From assembly GCA_003132865.1 (NCBI GenBank), contig PKYZ01000108.1, positions 1 through 5,458 on the forward strand: a DNA stretch of 5,458 nt, written 5' to 3'. Below the pieces are notes generated by a model. It made no database searches and was not told where the DNA came from. It saw only the letters and a list, made by a program, of their open reading frames with translations. Of the stretch, positions 1 to 5,438 are shown in pieces. Each line of letters starts with the position of its first letter. Position 1 is the stretch's first letter. This DNA is from Bryobacterales bacterium. GTDB lineage: Bacteria > Acidobacteriota > Terriglobia > Bryobacterales > Bryobacteraceae. The position numbers and the translations under genes were made by a program.

Positions 1-107
1 GACCGCCGACTCCGAAATTAACCTATTGCGTGGTCCAAATTCTGCGGACCATTATAGATGTCCTAGTTTTGGCATACGGAGATCCCACGCGACACAGCGA
101 TGGGGGC

Positions 108-386
108 ATGACATGGATCGGGTCTAGCGTAACCGCCGCACTGGATCATTCCTTGCCGCCAGAGCGGAAGTCGCAGGTCGATCAGATCGCGCTAAAGCGC
201 TCTGTTCTCGAAGTAAGTGAGGCATTGGATGCGCACCGGCGCATACTTGAACTCGCGCTGGAGCTTTCCAGGCGAACCCATGACCAACGTGACTACGACA
301 GAATAGCGAAAGACGCGTCCAGTACTTATGAAAGCGATAAGGCATCCGCCGCAGAATCTCTAGATAAATTCCGGGCTGGCCGGTAG
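108..386 (+). CDS. Hypothetical small helical protein, possibly the 3' end of a longer gene
   Basis: I do not recognise this protein. From the ATG at 108 it would have 92 residues, be strongly charged and look almost wholly helical. The stretch from about residue 22 to the end is rich in Glu, Arg, Leu and Ala with heptad-like spacing (for example LEVSEALDAHRRILELALEL), which suggests a short coiled coil or helical hairpin. There is no signal peptide or membrane segment. A purine run GGGGG at 102-106 sits just before this ATG but is very close to it. A GTG at 30 is an alternative start, and the frame has no stop back to position 3, so the gene could begin outside the window. Its third-position GC is clearly lower than that of the helicase and chrA, which fits either acquired DNA or a chance frame. 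I judge it somewhat less likely than not to be a real gene. Confidence 0.38.
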   Translation: MTWIGSSVTAALDHSLPPERKSQVDQIALKRSVLEVSEALDAHRRILELALELSRRTHDQRDYDRIAKDASSTYESDKASAAESLDKFRAGR

Positions 387-819
387 GGGTCACTGTCAGT
401 CACGCTCAATAGTTACATAGAGGAAACCGCCAAGCACAAAGACGAACAAAAAATGAAGGACGCCGCCGCAATACGCTGAAGGAGTGCGCCCCTTCGTTCA
501 TAGCGCCTTGCGTATAGGAGTCTTGCAGGCCCAGCAGCGATAATCCTCTAGCCCTGTGGACGCTATAGCAGAATGGTGGCGGCGAGTTCAGCATACTGCC
601 CCCGTTTTCGGTTTGCCTCCGTTTAGAGCGCAGCGCGCGGCTGACGCGACGAGGCTTGGTTTACGTGTGAGCATTTCGCGGAGCGATGGCGCTAGGCCAT
701 TGCAGGGGCATGCTTTCCGAGGCTTGGGGTGGTCATAGTTTTAGGCATACTGCCCAAAAATCGCATTTCGGAGTAGCCGCCCATGGCTGTCTAACCTTAT
801 TTGTTTTAAGAGGTTTAGA
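387..819. other. About 430 bp with no supportable gene, between the hypothetical ORF and the tRNA
   Basis: No frame here gives a convincing protein. The short open frames (a minus-strand one at 406-594 and a plus-strand one at 556-738) have no recognisable domain, no clear ribosome binding site and unnatural composition. The GC content is lower than to the right of the tRNA. The region contains a few short direct repeats, a small hairpin at 686-700 (ATGGC / GCCAT around a five-base loop) and an imperfect inverted repeat, 790-796 against 812-819. That inverted repeat lies immediately downstream of the tRNA gene in its direction of transcription, but it has no T-run, so it is not a clear terminator. 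The best description is an intergenic or decayed accessory segment. Confidence 0.5.
591..755. repeat. Short direct repeats GCATACTGCCC and CGAGGCTTGG in the spacer
   Basis: GCATACTGCCC occurs at 591-601 and again at 745-755 in the same orientation, 154 bp apart. Inside that interval CGAGGCTTGG occurs at 650-659 and 718-727. A third loose pair is GCATTTCG at 671-678 and 763-770, each followed by GGAG (directly in the second copy, after CG in the first). The offsets (154, 68 and 92 bp) differ, so this is not one simple tandem duplication. One 11-bp repeat in a few hundred bases is somewhat more than chance predicts, but the signal is weak and no function can be assigned. Confidence 0.35.
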
Positions 820-895
820 TGGAGCCACCCTCCGGGCTTGAACCGGAGACCTGCTGATTACGAATCAGCCGCTCTACCAACTGAGCTAGGGTGGC
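820..895 (-). tRNA. tRNA-Thr (anticodon CGT)
   Basis: The minus strand folds into a complete cloverleaf of 73 bases plus an encoded CCA (plus-strand tgg at 820-822). The acceptor stem pairs GCCACCC (5' end at 895) with GGGTGGC. The D arm is GCTC-AGTTGGTA-GAGC. The anticodon stem is GCTGA/TCAGC around loop TTCGTAA, so the anticodon is CGT, which reads the threonine codon ACG. The T arm is TCCGG-TTCAAGC-CCGGA with the standard TTC. There is no intron and the stems are fully paired. The discriminator base is T rather than the A common in proteobacterial tRNA-Thr. Low-GC DNA adjoins the 3' end, so this gene could mark an integration boundary. Confidence 0.97.
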
Positions 896-907
896 TCATC
901 TTCTTGA

Positions 908-937
908 AGTATAACAACTTGCGGCTGATTTTCGCAA
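908..937 (-). promoter_or_regulatory. Promoter of the tRNA-Thr gene
   Basis: Read on the minus strand, TTGCGA (plus 932-937) and TATACT (plus 908-913) form a sigma70-type -35/-10 pair with 18-bp spacing. TGT directly before the -10 adds an extended -10 element. The predicted start point near 901 leaves a leader of about six bases before the mature tRNA 5' end at 895, a normal geometry for a single tRNA gene. Confidence 0.7.
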
Positions 938-995
938 TCCGAATCCTTCGCCCGCTCTCAGTCTGCCACAACTCGAATCGCCGGTGCCCGCGCTT

Positions 996-1004
996 TGCTA
1001 TCCT
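996..1004 (+). promoter_or_regulatory. Candidate extended -10 promoter for the SNF2 helicase
   Basis: TGCTATCCT combines an extended -10 TGn with a -10-like hexamer TATCCT (999-1004). No good -35 hexamer lies at the right distance (around 976-981). It would start transcription near 1011, leaving about 25 bases before the ATG at 1036 and including the candidate ribosome binding site. Only the -10 supports this call. Confidence 0.35.
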
Positions 1005-1022
1005 GGCACGTTATCCGGAGGC

Positions 1023-1028
1023 GAGGGA
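1023..1028 (+). promoter_or_regulatory. Ribosome binding site that fixes the helicase start
   Basis: GAGGGA ends seven bases before the ATG at 1036, and a second purine block GGAGG lies at 1017-1021. The reading frame is open back to 838, but that upstream part runs through the tRNA gene, so the ATG at 1036 with this Shine-Dalgarno sequence is the credible start. Confidence 0.65.
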
Positions 1029-1035
1029 CGACCAT

Positions 1036-3429
1036 ATGTTAGTCGAGCAACAGATTGCCGAACGGCGGGAACGGGCGCGCGATGCCATCGCCAAGGTTCT
1101 GGAACGGCCAAGCGGGGAGCCGTACGGCGACTATCGCGTGAAGTCCGCGAGCGGGAAAATTTACCGGGTAGCCATGCGCGGGCCGGGGTTGTTCGAGAAC
1201 TACTGCGCGTGCCCGGACTTCGCCGTCAACACCCTGGGCACCTGCAAGCACATTGAGGCCCTTCTGTTGCGGCTCCGGAAGCGGCACGGCCACGCGCTCG
1301 AAAGCAAGGAGTATGCGCGCTCGCGCGCTTCCATTTCTTTGCAGTACGGCGAGACGATCGATGTCCGGTTGCGCTTGCCGGCGGTTCCGCCGCCCGATCT
1401 CCGCAAGCTGGCCGAGCAGTACTTCGACGCAGCCGGGTTGCTGCGGCGGGAGCATTTCCAGAGTTTCCATCAGGCGATCGAGGCCTTCCGCAAGGCCGAC
1501 CTGGAAGCCGTCATCTACAGCGACGTGCTCGAGTACCTCGACCGGGAGAATGAACTCGCGGAGGGACTCGATCTGGAACGCCAGCTTCTTACGAAGCTTG
1601 GCGATGGACGAGATCCCCTCGATGGAGTGCTGAAGACGAAACTGCTGCCCTACCAGGAGCAGGGCGCCATTTTCGCGGCTTGCCGGGGCCGCGTAGTTCT
1701 GGCGGACGACATGGGATTGGGCAAGACGGTACAGGCCCTGGCGGCCGCTGAGTTGCTCCGGCGCCGCCGGGGCATTCAAAGAGTGTTGGTGGTGGCTCCG
1801 GCCTCGGTAAAATACCAGTGGAAAACGGAAATCGAAAAGTTCACCGATCTTCCGGCGCAGGTCATCGACGGGGCGCTGCCGCGGAGGCGGGAGCTGTATG
1901 GCTCGCCCAAATTCTATAACCTTTCCAGCTACGAACTGGTCCTGAAGGATGTGCGCTACATGCACGAACTGGCGCCCGACCTCATCATCCTCGATGAAGC
2001 GCAGCGCATCCGAAACTGGACCACGGCCACCGCCCGCACGATCAAACAACTGAAAAGCCGCTATGCTTTCGTGCTGACGGGAACCCCTCTTGAAAACAAG
2101 CTGGAAGAGTTGTTTTCCGTGGTGGAGTTCATCGACGGCCGCCGGCTGGGTCCCGCGTTCCGCTTCCTCGACGAGCACCGCATGGAAGACGAAAACGGCC
2201 GCCTGATCGGTTACCGCGGCCTCGACCGGATTCACGATCAACTGGCGCCGATCCTGCTGCGGCGCACGCGGCAGGAGGTTCTCCCGGATCTGCCCGAGCG
2301 CACCGACCAGATTCTCCACGTTTCTCTAACCCGGCAGCAGGCCGAGCCATACTGGGAACAGAACGACATCCTGGCCGCTCTGATGCGCAAATGGGAACGG
2401 CAGGGCTGGCTCTCGGAAATCGACCTGCGGCGTATTCTGTGCTGCCTGCAGAACATGCGTATGCTCTGCGACTCCACGTTTCTTTTCGACAAACAGACGA
2501 ATCATTCGCCGAAGCTTGCGGAGTTTCGCGAGATCATTCGCGAGTTGGCGATCGAAGAGAACCGCAAGGTGGTGGTCTTCAGCGAGTATGAGCGGATGAC
2601 GCATCTGGCCGGCAAGGAACTCGAAAAGCTGGGGGTAGGATTCGTCTCGCTGCACGGCGGCGTGCCTTCACGGAATCGCGGCGCGCTCATGGAGAAATTC
2701 CGGCGCGATCCGGAGTGCCGCGTGTTCCTTTCGACGGACGCGGGAGGCGTGGGTCTGAATCTCCAGTCGGCCTCGGCGGTGATCAATTTCGAGCCCCCCT
2801 GGAACCCCGCGCGCCTCGAGCAGCGGATTGGGCGAGTCCACCGTCTGGGCCAGGCCCATCCAGTTCACGTGGTGCACCTGCTGACCAAGGACAGCATTGA
2901 AGAGCGCGTGTGGGAAACACTAAAGCTGAAGAAATCCCTGTTCGCGGGGGTCTTCGATTCACCAACCGACGAGGTCAGCTTCGCGGCGCTCGGACGAAAA
3001 AGCGTCCTCCAAGCAGTGAAAGAAATTTTCGCGGATCAACCGGGGCAGCCAAAGCCTCCAATTGACCAGGCCCCAGCCAGGGTCCCAGACAGGGCTGTTC
3101 CCATACAGCCGGCGCTACCGGATGTTCCCCCAGCGACGCCGTCGCCCGCTGCGGCGGCACGTCCGCTTGAGGGCGCGACGGCAGGATCACAACCGGCCGC
3201 ATTCGAGCAGGCCGCGGCCGGGCTGATCGAAAACGGCGTGCGATTCCTCGAATCGCTGGCTGCAGTGGCACAAAGCGCACCCGCTGGCGAGGGCCTTTCG
3301 AGCCTGCTATCGCGCGACCTACGCACGAACAGACCGGTTCTCTCGATTCCGCTGCCCCAATCGGTGGATGAGAGCCGGCTTGTGCGGGCGCTCTCGGCCT
3401 TTGTGAGCGCGTTTGGCCGGCCTGCTTAG
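1036..3429 (+). CDS. SNF2-family DEAD-like ATPase/helicase with N-terminal SWIM zinc finger
   Basis: This 797-residue protein belongs to superfamily 2 SNF2 ATPases, which use ATP to translocate on double-stranded DNA and displace bound proteins. A SWIM zinc finger (C57, C59, C70, H72) lies near the N-terminus and probably binds DNA or protein. The ATPase core shows Walker A DMGLGKT (225-231), motif Ia around VAPASVKYQW, Walker B DEAQ (320-323), motif III TGTPLEN (348-354), motif IV VVVFSEY (512-518) with LHGG (539-542), motif V STDAGGVGLNLQ (566-577) and motif VI QRIGRVHRLGQ (596-606). All catalytic residues are present, so the enzyme should be active. After about residue 665 a Pro/Ala-rich linker leads to two predicted helical patches, and this tail matches no domain I know. 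It is transcribed alone, divergently from the tRNA. Relatives include RapA/HepA-like and bacterial SWIM-SNF2 proteins; the cellular role (transcription recycling, repair or defence) cannot be decided here. Confidence 0.95.
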   Translation: MLVEQQIAERRERARDAIAKVLERPSGEPYGDYRVKSASGKIYRVAMRGPGLFENYCACPDFAVNTLGTCKHIEALLLRLRKRHGHALESKEYARSRASISLQYGETIDVRLRLPAVPPPDLRKLAEQYFDAAGLLRREHFQSFHQAIEAFRKADLEAVIYSDVLEYLDRENELAEGLDLERQLLTKLGDGRDPLDGVLKTKLLPYQEQGAIFAACRGRVVLADDMGLGKTVQALAAAELLRRRRGIQRVLVVAPASVKYQWKTEIEKFTDLPAQVIDGALPRRRELYGSPKFYNLSSYELVLKDVRYMHELAPDLIILDEAQRIRNWTTATARTIKQLKSRYAFVLTGTPLENKLEELFSVVEFIDGRRLGPAFRFLDEHRMEDENGRLIGYRGLDRIHDQLAPILLRRTRQEVLPDLPERTDQILHVSLTRQQAEPYWEQNDILAALMRKWERQGWLSEIDLRRILCCLQNMRMLCDSTFLFDKQTNHSPKLAEFREIIRELAIEENRKVVVFSEYERMTHLAGKELEKLGVGFVSLHGGVPSRNRGALMEKFRRDPECRVFLSTDAGGVGLNLQSASAVINFEPPWNPARLEQRIGRVHRLGQAHPVHVVHLLTKDSIEERVWETLKLKKSLFAGVFDSPTDEVSFAALGRKSVLQAVKEIFADQPGQPKPPIDQAPARVPDRAVPIQPALPDVPPATPSPAAAARPLEGATAGSQPAAFEQAAAGLIENGVRFLESLAAVAQSAPAGEGLSSLLSRDLRTNRPVLSIPLPQSVDESRLVRALSAFVSAFGRPA

Positions 3430-3449
3430 GGCGCTCGATTCAGGGACGG

Positions 3450-3461
3450 TAGAATTATAGT
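3450..3461 (+). promoter_or_regulatory. Candidate -10 region of the former toxin-antitoxin operon
   Basis: Two overlapping -10-like hexamers, TAGAAT (3450-3455) and TATAGT (3456-3461), lie just upstream of the decayed toxin start at 3467, where a toxin-antitoxin promoter would be expected. No convincing -35 hexamer is visible. If active, it would now drive only the antitoxin and perhaps chrA. HigA-type antitoxins usually repress their own promoter, but I see no clear palindromic operator here. Confidence 0.3.
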
Positions 3462-3466
3462 TGAGG

Positions 3467-3565
3467 GTGCAGACCGTCGTGTAAACGCCGGCATATCTTA
3501 GTGTGCACGCAAGGTGCGGTTCGCCGGAGAGGGCAAGGAAAAAGAGCAGCGGCTACCGGAGTCGA
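3467..3565 (+). pseudogene. Remnant of a RelE/HigB-family toxin gene
   Basis: Toxins of this family (RelE-like mRNA interferases cognate to HigA/NadS antitoxins) typically start like M-x-TVVETP-x-YL, have a central GTGG-x-RKVRFA-x-xGKGKSGGYRVIYY block and run to about 105-120 residues. Translating from GTG 3467 gives VQTVV, a stop codon (TAA at 3482, one change from GAA for Glu), then TPAYLS. The sequence then jumps at about 3502-3505 to another frame reading ARKVRFAGEGK (3505-3537). Adding one A in the run 3539-3543 shifts the frame, and removing it restores GKGKSSGYR. After that the gene stops matching, right at the antitoxin ATG. The lesions are therefore a nonsense codon, an internal deletion of roughly 35-40 codons, a +1 frameshift and loss of the C-terminal third to half. 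No toxin can be made. Identification rests on remembered family consensus, not a search. Confidence 0.7.
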
Positions 3566-3566
3566 G

Positions 3567-3869
3567 ATGAACAAGAGGAAACCAACCGCGGGCGAACGTT
3601 TGATCGAGAGCGCCAGGCAAGCGCTCGCTTTCGCCAAGGGCAAGGAAGACCACGGCTGTGAGGTACACGTCCCAGATGACATCGATGTCAAGGCGATCAG
3701 GGAGAACATCTCCCTTTCTCAAAGCGAGTTTGCTAAGTTATTCGGTTTGAGCAAACGAACCTTGGAACATTGGGAGCATGGGCGGCGAATCCCCAGCGGC
3801 CCCGCGCGGGCCTTCCTGACAGTGATCGCACGCGAACCGGACGCGGTTCGGCGTGCGTTGCTGGCCTAA
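3567..3869 (+). CDS. HigA/NadS-like HTH antitoxin (XRE family), orphaned
   Basis: This 100-residue protein has the two-part layout of antitoxins paired with RelE/HigB toxins. An N-terminal helical segment (about 8-27) and a VPDDIDVKAIRE link (35-46) form the usual toxin-facing half. They are followed by an XRE/Cro helix-turn-helix (about 41-87) with LSQSEFAKLFGLS and the family signature WEHGRRIPSGPAR (69-81). It should bind DNA as a dimer and, in an intact system, neutralise the toxin and repress the operon. I chose the ATG at 3567, preceded by GGAG at 3558-3561, over an in-frame GTG at 3501, whose extra 22 residues are out-of-frame toxin debris. The upstream toxin gene is destroyed while this frame is intact, so it may persist as a stand-alone regulator or be a recent leftover. 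chrA follows after 19 bases. Confidence 0.88.
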   Translation: MNKRKPTAGERLIESARQALAFAKGKEDHGCEVHVPDDIDVKAIRENISLSQSEFAKLFGLSKRTLEHWEHGRRIPSGPARAFLTVIAREPDAVRRALLA

Positions 3870-3888
3870 AGTCCGGCTTTTGTACTCG

Positions 3889-5109
3889 ATGGCAGACCCG
3901 CTTCCACCCGCACCAGACACGCTTGTTTCCCCACCACCCCCGCACAGCCGCGGAGCGCGGCTCGCCGAGCTTACCCGCTTGTTCCTGCGCCTCGGCCTGA
4001 CCGCATTTGGCGGCCCCGCCGCGTACATCGCCATGATGGAAGACGAAGTCGTCAGGCGGCGGCGCTGGATCACCCGCGAAGACTTCCTCGACCGGCTGGG
4101 TGCCGCGAGCCTGATTCCGGGACCCACGTCGACCGAGGTGGTCATCTACCTCGGCTACCTGCGGGCTGGCTGGCCGGGCTTGGTCGTGGCCGGATTATGT
4201 TTCATCGTCCCGGCGGCGGTTATGGTGGCGTGTTTCGCGTGGGCTTACGTGCGGTTCGGTAGTTTGCCGCAGGTGGGGCGGTTCCTCTACGGGCTGAAAC
4301 CGGTCGTGATCGCGATCATTGCGCAGGCGCTGTGGAAGCTGGGCCGGACGGCGGTCAAGACGCGCTTCCTGGGCGTGGCCGGGATCGCGTCCATCGGCGC
4401 GGTCGTGGCCGGCACCGGCGCGCTGGTCGTGTTGGCCGGCGCCGGAGTGGTCGCGGCTCTTCGCGAATGGTGGAAGTCCAGCCAGCGGGGGCTGAAGCCG
4501 CTGGCGGTGCTGCTGCTCATCGCAGGCGCGGTCCTGGCCGCGCAGTTCGCGCCACTCGCAACGGCGGCCGCACAGCCAAGGGCCGTCGGGCTGGGCGCTT
4601 TGTTCCTATACTTCGTGAAGATCGGTTCGGTTCTCTACGGCAGCGGCTACGTGCTGCTGGCGTTCCTGCAGCAGGACCTGGTGGGTAATTGGCGCTGGTT
4701 AACGTCCAAACAATTGCTGGACGCGGTGGCGGTCGGTCAGATTACCCCGGGACCGTTGTTCACCACGGCTACTTTTATCGGCTACGTTTTGAAGGGCGTG
4801 CCGGGAGCTGTGGTTGCGACCATCGGCATCTTCCTTCCGGCTTTCGTTTTCTGCGCGGTCAGTGGACCGGTGGTGCCTTGGCTGCGCAGATCGCGGCTGG
4901 CTGGCGCTTTTCTGGATGGCGTGAATGTGGCGTCGGTGGCGCTGATGGCGGTGGTGACGTGGGAACTGGCGCGCACGGCGCTGATCGACGTGTTCACGAT
5001 CGGCACGGCTCTGGCGTGTTCTGTTCTGCTGTTTCGTTACCGCGTGAATGCGGGTTGGCTCGCGCTGGGCGGCGCCCTATGGGGATTGGTGCTGGCCTGG
5101 AGAGGGTGA
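3889..5109 (+). CDS. chrA: Chromate transporter ChrA, two-domain CHR family
   Basis: This 406-residue inner-membrane protein belongs to the CHR superfamily, whose characterised members export chromate from the cytoplasm and confer chromate resistance. Both CHR halves are present. The N-terminal half has LTAFGGPAAYIAMMEDE (37-53), R/K-rich RRRRW (56-60) and LIPGPTSTE (75-83). The C-terminal half has the matching IGSVLYGSGYVLLAFL (245-260), W270 and GQITPGPLF (283-291). Roughly ten hydrophobic segments fit the usual antiparallel two-domain fold, and the length is typical of long-chain CHR proteins. The first 20 or so residues are Pro-rich and cytoplasmic-looking. The ATG at 3889 has no clear Shine-Dalgarno sequence; an in-frame GTG at 3853 inside the antitoxin gene is a weaker alternative. 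There is no chrB neighbour. Many family members are annotated by homology only, so chromate as substrate is inferred. The 3' end overlaps the convergent ftsB-like gene by 33 bp. Confidence 0.93.
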   Translation: MADPLPPAPDTLVSPPPPHSRGARLAELTRLFLRLGLTAFGGPAAYIAMMEDEVVRRRRWITREDFLDRLGAASLIPGPTSTEVVIYLGYLRAGWPGLVVAGLCFIVPAAVMVACFAWAYVRFGSLPQVGRFLYGLKPVVIAIIAQALWKLGRTAVKTRFLGVAGIASIGAVVAGTGALVVLAGAGVVAALREWWKSSQRGLKPLAVLLLIAGAVLAAQFAPLATAAAQPRAVGLGALFLYFVKIGSVLYGSGYVLLAFLQQDLVGNWRWLTSKQLLDAVAVGQITPGPLFTTATFIGYVLKGVPGAVVATIGIFLPAFVFCAVSGPVVPWLRRSRLAGAFLDGVNVASVALMAVVTWELARTALIDVFTIGTALACSVLLFRYRVNAGWLALGGALWGLVLAWRG

Positions 5110-5412
5110 AGGCGCCGGCGCGGGCGGTGCATCCTGCAGGATAAACACCTTTTCGTCGGGCTTCACGAGTTTCAGACGCTGCCGGATCTCCAACTCCTGG
5201 CCGGACGGGCTGTCGCTGAAGCGGCCGATGCGCGCGCGCTGCTCTTCGATCTTCCGCGCAAGATCCGCGTTCTTCTTTTCGTATTCGCGAATCTGGCGGC
5301 GTTTGTCCATTAATCCGGGAACACCCTGCGGTCCCTGCAACGCAATAAATGCATAACCGGCAAGTAACAACAGCGCCGCAACGCCGACGAATTTAGTGAA
5401 GGACGACCTCAT
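5077..5412 (-). CDS. ftsB: FtsB/DivIC-like septum formation initiator protein
   Basis: This 111-residue bitopic membrane protein has the architecture of FtsB/DivIC, which joins FtsL and FtsQ/DivIB in the divisome and helps activate septal peptidoglycan synthesis. It has a short cytoplasmic N-terminus, one transmembrane helix (about 8-26, VGVAALLLLAGYAFIAL), then a coiled coil (about 34-64) and the family's conserved end IRQRLKLVKPDEKVFIL (76-92). A Pro/Ala/Ser tail (95-111) is extra compared with the compact family and lies largely antisense to the end of chrA. I chose ATG 5412; an in-frame ATG at 5439 would add nine residues but overlaps the likely -10 element. No strong ribosome binding site precedes 5412. 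A short minus-strand open frame from the window edge ends in TGA one base before this ATG (5414-5416), so coupling to an upstream gene is possible. Family assignment is firm; the choice of FtsB over DivIC as a name is convention. Confidence 0.85.
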   Translation of the reverse strand: MRSSFTKFVGVAALLLLAGYAFIALQGPQGVPGLMDKRRQIREYEKKNADLARKIEEQRARIGRFSDSPSGQELEIRQRLKLVKPDEKVFILQDAPPAPAPSPSPGQHQSP

Positions 5413-5429
5413 CTCATGCCAAGAAGATA

Positions 5430-5438
5430 ATGTTAACA
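5430..5438 (-). promoter_or_regulatory. Candidate extended -10 promoter of the FtsB-like gene
   Basis: On the minus strand TGTTAACAT gives TGn followed by TAACAT, an extended -10 element. The position where a -35 should lie (plus 5453-5458, reading GAACAA) shows little resemblance to the consensus. The start point would fall near 5423, leaving a very short leader of about ten bases before the ATG at 5412, which fits the absence of a Shine-Dalgarno sequence. Confidence 0.35.

Noticed and set aside
406..594. Minus-strand 62-codon frame in the spacer
   Set aside because: No ribosome binding site, no recognisable domain and an unnatural composition. It is likely a chance frame.
790..819. Inverted repeat downstream of the tRNA as a Rho-independent terminator
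   Set aside because: The stem is AT-rich, has a bulge and is not followed by a T-run on the minus strand.
838..1035. N-terminal extension of the helicase frame back to 838
   Set aside because: The first part of this extension is antisense to the complete tRNA gene, and the rest covers the tRNA promoter. The ATG at 1036 has a good ribosome binding site and starts just before the SWIM domain.
1039..2319. Long open frame on the minus strand opposite the helicase (426 codons)
   Set aside because: It lies wholly antisense to a gene with intact helicase motifs. Long antisense frames are common in GC-rich coding DNA, and the translation shows no domain.
3430..3466. Terminator after the helicase gene
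   Set aside because: No GC-rich hairpin with a T-run is visible between the stop codon and the toxin remnant.
3501..3566. GTG start at 3501 adding 22 residues to the antitoxin
   Set aside because: The extra residues come from the frame-shifted toxin remnant and do not resemble antitoxin N-termini. The ATG at 3567 has a GGAG just upstream.
4689..5144. Plus-strand 151-codon frame overlapping chrA
   Set aside because: It is an out-of-frame shadow of chrA, rich in Gly and Arg, with no motif. The CHR motifs are in the chrA frame.
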